Positions 1-9,699 are shown, numbered from the stretch's first letter. The stretch is DNA of 29,058 nucleotides from Chara braunii (GCA_003427395.1 BFEA01000316.1:43583-72640); one strand, 5' to 3'. The notes: generated by a model from the sequence alone, not told the origin. Numbers and translations are program-made.

Positions 1-277
1 TTTTATTTTTTTTTAAATCGAATTTAGTTTTCGATTTTTTAAGAATCCTAAACAAAGTCGGATTCCAAAAACAAAAAATGGGGTTGTAGGGCTTAAAATT
101 CCCTACAACCTTTTTTTTTTTTTTTTTTTTTTGAACCTATTATTTAATTCAGGAAATAATCCGAAAATTCTGGTAAAATCGGGTCCGCGGTGCGGACCAG
201 GTCGGCCGCCGACGCGGACCCATCTGCGTCCGCCATCCGAGATCACACCCGCGGACGCGTCCGCGGGTGTTTCATAG
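1..277 (+). mobile_element. Right part of a small GC-capped, AT-rich element (family G)
   Basis: An AT-rich body is followed by a GC-rich cap full of CCGCGG blocks. It carries a 10-bp hairpin (GGTTGTAGGG 82-91 with CCCTACAACC 101-110), a T-run near 111-132, and a perfect 26-bp palindrome at 245-270. The end TTCATAG at 271-277 matches the right end of the element nested in LINE B (9218-9699), which also has a GGGGATGTAGG-like box, a T-run and a GC-rich cap. The shared layout suggests one non-autonomous family. No coding capacity is visible. The transposition class is unknown. Confidence 0.5.
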
Positions 278-1030
278 CTTCAATCCTCTCATCTCGTGTT
301 CCGGGGAGTCTGCATAATCTATAACGGTCGGTGCATTAGTGGCGACCTCACTTCACACATCAACAACCACAACAACTTCGACGACAACAATGATGGGTGG
401 AGCGTTGGCCATCACAATATAATTATCGAACATGCCACCAATCACAACAACTACAATATTCATCATGACAACAGACTCATCAACATCAATGAAAAGATTC
501 TCAGTGGGGCAAGCAGCAGAGGAGGTCGAGCCGGTTCGCAATTTGCACGGTGCTAAGCAGCAGTTGGAGGGTAAGGAGCCCAAAGTGGTTTTAGTTCTTT
601 CTCTCAGCATACCTTCTTTCACCTCCCACCCTCCCTCTAATGTCCCCTGTCTTTCGTGTTTTTCTGCACTGCTCACGCCACCTTTACAGTAGGTAACAAC
701 GCGCATGCCATCACAATCCGTGCTTCGCTCAAGTGGCTGCACACCTGCCTCTTTTTCTCTCTATCCGTGTGGCTGGGCAGCGTGGAGGGCGGGAGGAGGG
801 TTTCGGTTGGTGGTTGGGCATGAGGAACTGTACTCTTCAGGGGAGAGAGCACGGGCGATGGATGCAAGGAGTGGGGTAGAGGCCGCTTAGGCCAGGATTA
901 AGGGAGTCTCATATCAGATCCACCCTTCTCATGCGACCACCCTTCATGGAGCTTAACCTCAGTGGAGGTCTTTGTGTCACGTACTGATTGCCCCCCTCCT
1001 TGCTTACTCTGAGGGTGACAGTTTGACTAT
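278..1030. other. Region without a recognisable gene
   Basis: The stretch 355-480 is imperfect (CAA)n/(ACA)n low-complexity DNA. The short open frames there (86-129 codons) translate into Asn/His or Val runs and are best explained by the repeat. From about 560 to 1030 the sequence is T/C-rich and G-rich by turns, with no motif I recognise. Confidence 0.5.
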
Positions 1031-1160
1031 TTGGATTGGATTGGATTGGAGCGGCCTGAACTTGTATTGATTAAATAATTTCAAGTGTACGAGACTCGTC
1101 CTGATGTGATCTGCTTTTCGATTTCGTTTCCATTTCATTTGTTCTTTCATCCTGTGTAAT
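1031..1160. repeat. Repeat R, left copy, with (TTGGA)4
   Basis: Four TTGGA units at 1031-1050 are followed by about 105 bp. These 105 bp align loosely with 5551-5663, immediately after LINE A: GATTGGATTGG, a central CATCCTGAT-like segment, TATTTCATTTGTT-like, then CCTGTG. So the same repeat borders LINE A on both sides. Function unknown. Confidence 0.4.
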
Positions 1161-1165
1161 TTGAA

Positions 1166-2700
1166 CTAACTTCCGGAAGAGGCCGGACCAAGAATCGGAC
1201 TTTTACAAATTAAACACCTCACTGCTCTGACTTGCCTCATTTCAGCAGTACTTAACACAAGTTTGGGCATATTGGAAAGACAGACGCTCGGAAATGGACT
1301 CGGCTGTAACATGGTTCAACAACGGCCTATTTTTTGTGGCCAAGAAGTGCAACGAATTTTTTAAGCAAATTGCAAATCAACGTCACCTACAGGAAATCGC
1401 CTTAATGAAGCAACTCCAAGAGTTGGAACAGCAATACAATCCACAATCAGTGGAACAGTACACACAGGCTATCCAAGACGTTAAAAACAGATTACTCCAA
1501 CAGGCCCAATACCGTTGGCAAGGGCCAAAATCCAAGGCAAACTTTCCCAACATGCAACCAAAGGCACGATGGATACAAAATTATTTGGTCTCGCCTGAGC
1601 TAGGACCAAGCATACAATCGTGGAAACCCTGTACGACCCGACGAGGCCAGATGATCACCCTATCTTCACCATGGCGGATTGTGTTAAAATTGCCCGAGAC
1701 TTTTTCAAAGATCTTTTTGCAACCCACATACCGCTCGCTAATGACAACACTCGCCGCCACCAAATAGAGGAATTCCTTCTGCCATTAAATAAAACCCTCT
1801 CTCGGGAACAAAGGGAAAGCCTCGAGGCACCCATAACCAAAGATAAGATTTGGACAACATTGATGCAGATGGAAGAGGAGGAAACGTCGAGTCTGGATAG
1901 TCTACCAAAGGAGTTTTAGAAGACAATGTAGGACCACATGAGCCAAAACCTCATGAACTTCTATGAGGAGGTATGGCGCACGACCCGACACGGGTAGCAT
2001 GGGGGAATTGGTGGGCCAGGGGGCCCTGTCCCTCCTCTATAAGAAGGGTGACAAACTCAACATATGGAATTATCGTCCGATTACCCTCCTCACTGTCACA
2101 TACAAGATGCTGGCTAGGGCCTTGGCCAACAAAATGATCCCTGCATTAGAACGGCTAATCCACCCATCCCAAACCGGATTCATGCAACATAGGCGGATTC
2201 ATGAGAACATCTTGTTGGTCCATGAGATCTTACATCTAGCTCGTCAGTCTAAGCAAAACGCGGCGCTCGTGTTCATCGATTTCGAAAAATACTATGACCA
2301 TGTGGACTGACTATTTCTGGATAAAAGTTTGGAAAAAATGAACTTTGGACCGACGTTTCGCCGATGGGTAAGGATTTTAGTACACCAAAATGCCACCACG
2401 AGGATACAGATAAATGGGCTACTAGCACCCCCCATCGAATTAGAAAGATCAGTGAGGCAGGGCGATCCTATTGCACCCTTTTTCTTTCTCATCATCATGG
2501 AGGTTTTGTCTGTCAATATTCGTACCAGTAAGGACATCACCAAAATAACGATAGTGCGGATCCCGGAAGAAGCCGTCCCAGTGTGCTCACTTTTTGCAGA
2601 CGACCTCACCATCATGGTTGAAGCCACACGACACAATATGGAGGAAATAAAACAGCTAATGGATAGATTCACGCAGGTATCTGATATGGTGGTGAATTGA
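1166..2700 (+). pseudogene. LINE A ORF2 fragment: endonuclease end, linker and reverse transcriptase
   Basis: The endonuclease/RT linker (TWFNNGLFF, then a Gln-rich coiled stretch and YRWQG) lies at 1294-1545. The RT fingers LYKKGDK...NYRPITLLTV...ALANKM lie at 2038-2140. Motif A is FIDFEKYYD (2272-2298). The RQGDPIAPF box is at about 2458-2484 and the catalytic FADD at about 2596-2607. In-frame stops fall where related copies have Trp: TAG at 1917 and 1929, TGA at 2308 and 2698. Frameshifts occur between 1580 and 1660. The RT would have copied the LINE RNA at a nicked target, but this copy cannot make it. The L1-like assignment rests on motif order and spacing. Confidence 0.85.
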
Positions 2701-3662
2701 GGAAGTAAAACCCAAGGATGGTGGATCCACCATCAGGGTGGGCGTCATCCTGACGCCCCCAACATACGGTGGCGTCCTTTAGAGGTCCCGATCCGCATTC
2801 CAGGTATCTCCATGTCCGCCATGGGGCGCCCTCCAACTAACGATGACTGGGTCAGCGCACCAGCCTTGGCTAAGTTACCTGTCTGGCAAAATAAGCACAC
2901 TTCGATTTTGGTCGGGCTCTAGCCATAAATAACGTGGTATTTGGTTCACTGTGGTACAAATCAGTGCTCTAGCCTCTGAGCAAGGCTGCGCTTCGAGCCC
3001 TTAGATCCAAGGTTGTTGCTTTCTTGTGGTGAGGCGATGATGAACGGGCAAATGTAGCAGGGTGGCGTGGGACTTAGTGATACAGCCAAAGAAGAAGGGA
3101 GGATTGGGTATTATTGACCCTCCAACACACGTGCAGGCCCTCCGTTTACAGTGGATAAAACAACTGATCTTCTCGGTCGATTCCCCTTGGCAGCCCCTAG
3201 CTTTGGAGCATATAGCCCAACTAGCACCACCAATGCCCGTAGAAGTACACCCACTTACATGGCTAGAGGATCGCCACTGGTCAATCCCACGCAAAGTTCA
3301 AGGACAACCAGTAGAAAGCTTCTGGCCAACACTCCTCAACAACTGGCGACGGCTCCCCTTACCCGAAAAAAAGACCCCCAGTCGCTGGGAGGTGTGTCGA
3401 CAACCCCTTTTTGGGAATCAGTGGATCACACCCCAGCATGGGCAGGTTTTATGCAGTTCGGCGGCACCATGGAAAAGTTGGGTTAAGCAGGGGTTGCTTT
3501 GTGTAGGCCAGTTATGGGATCAACAGAAAAGCGACTGGAGGACCACCTCCCAGATGCGGGACACCCTTCAGTAATGCCACCATGCATACAGACAAATGGA
3601 CACAATCATTGAAGCTATCCCTCTCACATGGTACAAGATTCTCAAACGAGGGCCTACGCTAA

Positions 3663-3922
3663 TGGAAGGGGATTGGGTAGGCTTCCCGAATGATTTAAAC
3701 AGAATAGGCAGACTCCACATGATAAGGGCACCGGACGTACTGGTAGAATATTACACCATAGGCCCAAAGAATGAACTGAGGGGATCCCGCAATCCATTTG
3801 AGTGGCGAGGCAAAACAAAAGTCTTTAGAGTACGTGTACTGGAAGATAGAGCGGGAACCTTTGTCTTCCAGCCTCGAACATCCGTTCGGAATTTACCTCT
3901 GGACCTGCAGGAATGGAAATGG
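3663..3922 (+). other. SH3/Tudor-like accessory module of ORF2 (copy A)
   Basis: Translated residues include GDWV, then IGRLHMIRAPDVLVEYY, R...PFEW, RVRVLEDRAG, FQP and LPLDLQEWKW. The alternating hydrophobic pattern with VLVEYY and RVRVL resembles a small beta-barrel of the SH3/Tudor kind. It is equivalent to 10501-10759 (copy B), 19456-19716 (copy C, minus) and 28492-28760 (copy D). The fold is my inference from pattern only. Confidence 0.45.
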
Positions 3923-4227
3923 AGGTCCGCAAGGAGGGTAGGGACCACGCCAGGAAGGACAACTCGTCAAGGCCACGTATAGAAAGCTCAGGTCTAAACG
4001 ACCACTGCGAGACCGGATAAATGACAGATGGGCCCGACACCTCAATGTCGATCGGTCACTCGTCACACCGATTAGATGGTTTAGCGACAGCAAGGTGGGC
4101 CCAGCTAAAATCACCTCTTTACAATGGCAGATTGCTCATCGCTGCCTCCCCACCAACGCCTGGCTGATTGACCACACGGGCCTGGAACAGAAGAGAATTG
4201 TGCTGCCGTGGTGCCAGAGATACTCAA

Positions 4228-4328
4228 ACTGCATGAAAATATGTTCAATGGTCTCATTCCTCTCTCGTGAAGGGAAAGTTTCCCTTCACGAAAGAGGAAT
4301 GAGACCATTGAACATATTTTCATGCAGT
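4228..4328. repeat. Near-perfect 101-bp inverted duplication inside LINE A
   Basis: Arms 4228-4277 and 4279-4328 are reverse complements over 50 bp, with one mismatch (4264/4292) and a single-base centre at 4278. The right arm encodes the ETIEHIFMQC half of the knuckle, which has homologues in copy B. The left arm is therefore the added, inverted copy. A fold-back or template-switch event is the simplest explanation. Confidence 0.92.
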
Positions 4329-4903
4329 GCTCAGTTGCTGTACTGACATGGCGTTGGTGGGATCGAATATGGCCAAAAATGATGCCAAATGTATCCTGGC
4401 CATGGACGTGGCAAGCGATCTTGACTGGTCACTGCCCAATGATCGCTAACCTCTCCAACTTCACGGAAAACTGGTATAGGCTAGGCCGACGATCGGTCAT
4501 TTGGGCCCTTTGGTGGCAGTGCTGCTTACTTAGTCTTGAAGGGGTCAGAGCGGAAGGTACAGAACTCACGGAACGAATCAAGGAACAGATCCAGTTACAA
4601 GTGATGAACAGGTGGAATACACTTAAGGCCCAACTGGACAGGTTTCAGACTGCACAAGACATCAAACGAGCTCTCACCAGCTTCTGCAAGGACTGGCTGG
4701 GAGGAGAGCGTGGGAGGTGGATTGCTCAGGTGTATTGGGGAGGGGATCATGCCAATCTGTCAGCACAGGAGCCCCCTAGGGACTATTGCCTCACCTTTAA
4801 TGACTGGACTAACATCGAGCCGTCTTTCCCTCTGAGATCCCCGTCTCAATTCCCGGACCCCTTTCCTCCTCACCCTCTTTCTCTAATGGAGGTCCTGGAA
4901 TAA

Positions 4904-5511
4904 TCACAGTGCTGTTCATCAGGTGAAGGCCTGCCCCTGGTGCCCCCTGGGGGTAGGAAGGGCCCGCTCAAGATCATCAGGTTTATGGACATAGAAATAG
5001 AAAGAGTGTCTCCCAGAGGCGGGCAGTTATGACAAGTTTGAAAAGAGGGGATGTTAGTGGTTGGGGGAGGGAGGACCAGTTTTTCGTAGCACTTTGTTAC
5101 TCCCCCTTTCTTAGCTCCTTCTGTACATTTTGGTCAGGAAAAGGGTTTGACACTAGTAGCACCAGAGTAATCAATGCTGGCAGGCACTCTCTCCCTGCCC
5201 AGTCAATCCTCTGGATCCCAGTGTAAGCAATGCAGTTAGACACTCTCCAGAGACTTTCCAAAAAAAGCTTCTCAGTAGCAGGTATTTTGGTGTCCAGTTC
5301 TCAGCAACCTACACAGTCAATCCTCTGGACGCCAGAGTAATCAATGCTGGCAGGTTTTTCTCAACCTTTTGTCTCGGTATTTTCTTGATTCATTCTGTAT
5401 ATTGCACGCTGGACCCGTTTTCCAGCTGGTGACGCTCCCCACCAATAGATGGAGCCCCTCCCCGAGTGCTAGTGGTACCTGCTTCTATCAGTACCGCTAG
5501 CACTGCAGGGG

Positions 5512-5544
<33 letters not shown>
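4904..5544 (+). other. LINE A 3' UTR with hairpins and poly(A)
   Basis: The UTR holds partial and complete copies of a module, CAGTCAATC-hairpin-ATCAATGCTGGCAGG (5159-5220 partial, 5314-5354 complete). It then has three hairpins: H1 at 5408-5426 (GCTGGA/TCCAGC), H2 at 5434-5455 (GCTCC/GGAGC) and H3 at 5466-5503 (13-bp stem). A29 follows at 5516. The same parts recur in copy C. They probably form the 3' RNA structure recognised by the element's own RT, as reported for stringent-type LINEs; that role is inferred. Confidence 0.65.
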
Positions 5545-5546
<2 letters not shown>

Positions 5547-5550
5547 GCCA

Positions 5551-5663
5551 GATTGGATTGGGTTGCCAGTGGTCTCCTTTTGCATTGACTTCATGTGCAC
5601 ACTGTACAGGACCCATCCTGATCTGATATGTTCTTCTATTTCATTTGTTTGTTAGCACCTGTG
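5551..5663. repeat. Repeat R, right copy
   Basis: This begins GATTGGATTGG seven bases after the LINE A poly(A) tract. It contains CATCCTGATCTGAT and TATTTCATTTGTTTG and ends CACCTGTG, matching the order of short blocks at 1035-1157. It is diverged, and no gene is recognised. Confidence 0.4.
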
Positions 5664-6129
5664 ACACTGTGCTTCTATTTTGTAGTTTACTCTTGGTTGA
5701 TGTGCTTCAATTCCATCATCTCTGCTTTCATCAGAAATCATTTGCTCTCTCCTTATCTGAGTTACAGCAATCTCGGATTCTCAAGGGAAAGTGGTGCTTT
5801 GGTTTGGACATCTATTGCTCCTCGCTGTTCAAGCGCAGGGGTTCTGTTAGTTACGTAGGTTTTGACTCGGATCTTCGATTTAGTGAGAACCCTTTTGACC
5901 TGCTACCACTACCCCAACAATGCATATGGTGCAGAACGGCCCAAATAGAATTAGTAAAGTCGAGCAGGGCAGAGCTTGATTCCGCACGGGCATTTGGGAA
6001 GTAATCACGTATCGAATAGGGAAGCTGTCTCCATGGGAGCAGTGGCTGAGGCTTTTCCAGCCCTAATGCGAAGAGGTGTGGATTCACTTTGTCTTCAATT
6101 CCATAATTTGAGCCTTGGGCACTGGTCCC

Positions 6130-6133
<4 letters not shown>
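5664..6133. other. Unassigned stretch ending in a long A-run
   Basis: Open frames of 76 and 119 codons exist at 5628-6004, but their translations show no recognisable domain. The segment ends at the A63 run starting at 6134, which suggests the 3' end of a retroposed RNA. Origin unknown. Confidence 0.35.
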
Positions 6134-6200
<67 letters not shown>

Positions 6201-6222
6201 TTTTTTTTTTTTTTTTTTTTTT
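6134..6222. repeat. Tail-to-tail homopolymers A63 followed directly by T26
   Basis: A occupies 6134-6196 and T occupies 6197-6222 with no base between. This is what two retroposon tails in opposite orientation would look like when joined. The T-run would then be the tail of a minus-strand insertion covering roughly 6223-6300, whose sequence I do not recognise. Confidence 0.7.
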
Positions 6223-6454
6223 AAAGCCCAGGTTGTTGTAGAGGTGGGATACTAGACGGATGGCAGTCACCCACAGTACTCGGCCACTCAGTTGTCCAGA
6301 TGAACCCCTCTGAAGACCTCACCCACCCTTCCTCTCATCTTGTTGCCCTGACGCACCCCCGCCCCCCCTATCCTACCCTAGTGTTAGCCACCCAGGACCA
6401 TCACCCATTGCCATCTTGGGGGGGACAATTCCAAAAAAGAGGTCACCACTCAAG

Positions 6455-6548
6455 GCTGCTCAGTCAATCCCCTGAGGTGCAGGGCAATCAATGCTGGCAG
6501 ACCTCACAGTCACCATACTCGTTTTTTTCAGAAAAAAAAAAAAAAAAA
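6455..6548 (+). mobile_element. Solo LINE 3'-UTR fragment with A-tail
   Basis: Positions 6461-6500 contain CAGTCAATC, the hairpin CCCTG/CAGGG, then AATCAATGCTGGCAG. This is the same module as in LINE A (5314-5354) and LINE C (18579-18621, minus). An A17 run (6532-6548) ends it. A very short 5'-truncated insertion is likely. Confidence 0.55.
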
Positions 6549-6711
6549 GATAGCGGTTGCAGGTACCGGGGCTAAGCAGAGACTCTTGCCCCCTGCTCAG
6601 CCCTGGTTGAAGCAGACGCCGTGCAAGCCTGATTGCACAGGGACTTCGGGAGCTAGGTATGAACATGCTACGACAGGTCTTCATGAGGGTGCACAGTGAC
6701 TCCCATCTAAC
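6549..6711. other. Unassigned 160-bp stretch
   Basis: No ORF or repeat partner was recognised between the A-run ending at 6548 and the T-run starting at 6712. Short inverted pieces such as GGGCTAAGCAG...CTGCTCAGCCC (6578-6604) could form a small hairpin. Confidence 0.3.
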
Positions 6712-6980
6712 ATTTTTTTTTTTTTTTTTTTAACTTCGTATTAGGGAAACCTACTCAGCGAGGTGATAAGAGTATCCCTGGTAAGTAGGCACCCGGCGTC
6801 GAAGGCTCCATCTATTGGTGGGGAGCTGCACCTGCTGGAAATCGGGTCCAGTGTCCCTATACAATAATGTGATGTGTGTGTGTGAGATGGAAATTGGGCC
6901 CAGCATCCCAATACAATGTTGTGATGTGTGTGAGCTGGAAATCAGGTCCAGCGTCCTGTATATGTACATCCATCCATATC
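6712..6980 (-). mobile_element. Solo LINE 3' tail (minus strand) with three H1 hairpins
   Basis: On the minus strand the poly(A) (T-run 6712-6731) is preceded by H2 (6805-6826) and H1 (6834-6852). Further H1-like 19-mers lie at 6886-6904 and 6934-6952. Linkers of the form TCACACACATCAC separate them with steps of 52 and 48 bp. The order matches the LINE 3' end, but with H1 triplicated in tandem. No ORF2 sequence is attached, so it is a severely truncated copy. Confidence 0.6.
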
Positions 6981-7019
6981 TGCCAGCGTCCAATCTATCT
7001 ATATTCTTACATCGATAAG

Positions 7020-7138
7020 ACATATCCAGGTGCTGCTCCCCACCAATAGATGAAGCAGCCCAAGGAACAAGCCTTCAATATAGTGGCTTGGAAAAGGGCT
7101 TTTCTTTAATAATAATATAAAAAAAAGAAAAAAAAAAG
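7020..7138 (+). mobile_element. Solo LINE 3' tail (plus strand)
   Basis: The H2 block CTCCCCACCAATAGATG lies at 7036-7052 and is framed here by GCTGCT/AGCAGC. A hairpin CAAGCC (7068-7073) / GGCTTG (7085-7090) takes the place of H3. An impure A-rich tail (7108-7138) follows. It is oriented opposite to the tail at 6712-6980. Confidence 0.5.
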
Positions 7139-7242
7139 ACACATCCCCTCAAGGGAACCCCCTATCCCCTAACCTAACATATGATGTAGCAATCGAGGCA
7201 TCAAGCCCAACTCTATCAATCAAGGCAGCAATCGATCCCTGA

Positions 7243-9215
7243 CTCAGTAAAGACACGAAGACCCCTGAATTGATGTATGTATGTGAGCGCAACGCCCTGA
7301 CACTGGTGGATGTGTTGCGGCTCCTCCACCCCACAGACCGATCTTACACATGTATTCGCACAAATGATCCGGCCAGGCATTCAAAATCTCGCATTGACCT
7401 GGTACTTATCTCACAAGAGATCCAAAATGCTCTGCAGTATGCGGTAATCTTACCACAAAGTCCCCACCCAGGCCTCGACCATTGTACATGCGGGGCAATC
7501 CTCTCGTTTCGGAAAAAACCGGATCAAGGACCAGGATACTATAAACTAAATGTCTCCTTGCTCAAAAGCCAAAACTTCCAGGCCTTCCTAAAAGATGTCT
7601 GGGCCTATTGGCAAGGACTGAAAGGCGAGTTTAATTCAACAATAATGTGGTTCACAAATGGGCTGTTTTTTTTAGCCAAAAAAAGTAAAGATTATTCTAA
7701 ATTAGTAGCAAGCTCACATCACCAGCAATACTTAGATGTTCACAGACAACTTCATGACCTGGTTAACCAGGACGACTCGGATGACCATATTGCTACCATC
7801 CAACAGCTTAAAAACCAACTTTTTCAATACGCCCAACACAGATGGCAAGGAATCAGAATCAGAGGCAAGTTATCTAAGTGGACCACCGAAGGAGCCATGG
7901 ACTCACAGTTTCTTAGCCTAGCATCAATTAGAGTCCACCGAACCACTATAAAGGCCTTCCTGGACCCCCGGTCTGGGGAGGTGGTTACTAGTACGGCACA
8001 TTGTGTAAAAATAGCAAGAACCTTTTACCAAGAGTTTTTCTCCTCACAGATTCCATGCGCAAGGGAGACCTTCCGTATGGACGAAATCAAGGATTTCCTA
8101 CGCCCCTTGGAAAACAATCTTACCCAAATTCAGAGAGACAAGCTGGAGCTTCCGTTGAGCAAGGAAGTAGTATGGACAACGCTCCTACAAATGGAAGAGG
8201 AGAAAACGCTAGGAATAGACAGTTTCCCCAAGGAATTTTGGAAAACCATGTGGTCAGTACTCAACAACGACCTCATGCAATTTTATAGGGAGGTCTGGGA
8301 TAGTGGAAACATGGGAGAGATGCTGGGGCAAGGGGTGTTATCCTTATTGTATAAAAAAAGAGATAAAATGAACATTCGTAATTACAGACCCATAACTCTT
8401 CTCACAGTGGTCTACAAGATGTTATCTAAAGCCCTGCCAATAGGATGATTGGAGGAATTGAGGATCTGGTACACCCGACACAGACAGGTTTCATCCAAAA
8501 TAGTAACATACAGGAAAATATCTTACTAATCAACGAAGTAATCAAACTTTCACATCAGTCCAGATGCAACGCAACCTTCATTTTTATTGATTTTGAAAAA
8601 GCGTACGATCATGTGGACTAAATTTTTCTTGATAAATGCCTCGAAAAAATGAATTTTGGCCCCTGCTTTTGAAGGAGGGTGAGGATCTTGCACCAAAACG
8701 CAACAACTCGGGTTCATATAAATGGCACTCTGGCACCAGAAATCAAACTGCAGAGGTCGGTTCGACAAGGGGACCCCATAGCCGCATTCCTCTTCATTAT
8801 CATCATGGAGACCCTGTCAGCCAACCTCAGGCACAGTAAAAGCCCACATAGGATCCAAATCGCAGGCATACCAAAAGACGTCATTCCGGTATGCTCTCTG
8901 TTTGCAGATGATTTGACAATCATGGTCGAGGCCTCACCCTCCAATATGGAAGAGATCCAGCGGCTGAAGGATCCCTTCTGTACCCTATCGGACATGGCAG
9001 TAAATTGGGGACAAAAAACGCTTGGCTGGTGGCTTCACCAACAAGGAGGCCGCCCACCGAAAGTTCCCCAAATTACATGTATGGACCTCGATGAACCTGT
9101 TCGAGTCTTGGGAATCAAAATGACTGCAAAAGGCTGCCCGACCGAGAATGATAAGTGAATCGCATCTCCTGCACTCCAAAGGCTCCTCCAGTGGAACCAC
9201 AAACACCTATGTATC
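7243..9215 (+). pseudogene. LINE B ORF2 fragment: endonuclease C-terminus and reverse transcriptase
   Basis: The frame is open from 7243 to 8448. It carries the endonuclease end (SKSRIDLVLIS, then HPGLDH), the linker (MWFTNGLFFLAKK) and the RT fingers (LYKKRDKMNIRNYRPITLLTVVYKM). A one-base loss near 8440 shifts the frame within the ALANRM box. RT continues with FIDFEKAYDHVD, RSVRQGDPIAAF and an intact CSLFADDLTIM (about 8897-8929). Stops are TAA 8619 (Trp in copy C), TGA 8670 (CGA Arg in copy A) and TGA 9156 (Trp in copy A). The Asp of SRID and the His of LDH are kept, while the N-terminal catalytic motifs are missing. Confidence 0.87.
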
Positions 9216-9217
9216 AC

Positions 9218-9699
9218 CCGCGGCCGTGACCGCGGGCCATTTGACCGCATGCGGTCGGCGCCCGAAGCCAAGTGCGGTCGGAAAACCCCGACATTTTTAA
9301 ATCCTGGGGTAATAGGCCAAAAAATAAAATAAAAATATGGGGATGTAGGTTTTTGTGCGCTCTACACAACCGTATATTTTTATTTTTATTTTTTGACTTC
9401 TTTTTCGATTTTTACAAAATAAAAAAAAAGAAATCCCTCAGGCAAAAATTCTTCACTTTATTATTTTAGTAAGAAAAATAAAGGATTTTATTTGATTTTT
9501 ATCTCAAATTTGGTAATGAATTTTGATATGACCACAAGGCAAAAGTTGTTCAGTTTAGTTTTGGGCATAACATATATGTTTTTCAGATTTTTCTGAATTC
9601 TTGTTTTTTTTTTTTTTTTTTTTTCATGACCACGGTTTCGCGGCCGAGACCGTGGTCCGCGGTCGTGCCGCGGCGACCGCGACCGCAGGGGATTCATAG
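9218..9699. mobile_element. Nested GC-capped, AT-rich element (family G) inside LINE B
   Basis: A GC-rich cap of CCGCGG/GACCGC blocks (9218-9283) and a second cap (9632-9692) enclose an AT-rich body. The body holds a GGGGATGTAGG box and a T22 run. LINE B reads W-N-H-K-H up to the element and I-D-K-H-T-S-L-F after it. The shared ACAAACAC (9199-9206 and 9700-9707) is consistent with a target-site duplication. The end TTCATAG matches position 271-277. There is no coding capacity. The caps are inverted-repeat-like, while the T-run and possible 8-19 bp duplication would also suit a retroposon. Confidence 0.6.

Larger units (their letters stand above)
2701..4903 (+). pseudogene. LINE A ORF2 fragment: connector, SH3-like module and zinc-knuckle C-terminus
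   Basis: This continues ORF2 downstream of the RT. The connector contains WDLVIQPKKKGGLGIIDP (3065-3118), LTWLEDRHWSIP and RQPLFGNQWIT. A ~87-residue module beginning EGDWVGFP (3666) and ending EWKW (about 3922) recurs in all copies. The stretch PAKITSLQWQIAHRCLPTN (4101-4157) leads into the knuckle, where the ETIEHIFMQC half is at about 4301-4330. A 101-bp inverted duplication (4228-4328) has been inserted between the two halves of the knuckle. The C-terminus PDPFPPHPLSL (about 4855-4887) is shared with copies B and C. Several frameshifts are present. Confidence 0.82.
1166..5544 (+). mobile_element. LINE copy A: 5'-truncated L1-like retrotransposon
   Basis: Homology to copies C and D starts near the end of the endonuclease (FRKRPDQ...FYKLNTSLL at about 1170-1225). 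It runs through RT, connector, SH3-like module, knuckle and C-terminus to a stop at 4904. A 640-bp 3' UTR and an A29 tail (5516-5544) follow. ORF1 and most of the endonuclease are missing, as in ordinary 5'-truncated LINE insertions. Many stops and frameshifts make it non-functional. No clear target-site duplication was found. Confidence 0.88.

Noticed and set aside
353-742. Minus-strand 129-codon frame and overlapping frames as a gene
   Set aside because: The frames cross a CAA/ACA low-complexity tract and give Val/Asn runs; no domain was seen.
2308-2310. TGA read as Trp by a variant genetic code
   Set aside because: TAG and TAA also replace the same or other Trp codons and frameshifts are common, so decay explains it better.
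5628-6004. Overlapping 76- and 119-codon frames as a membrane protein
   Set aside because: No homology or start context was recognised, and the segment ends in a retroposon-like A-run.
9218-9699. Helitron
   Set aside because: There is a GC hairpin near one end, but no CTRR terminus, and the flanks look like a target duplication rather than an A/T junction.
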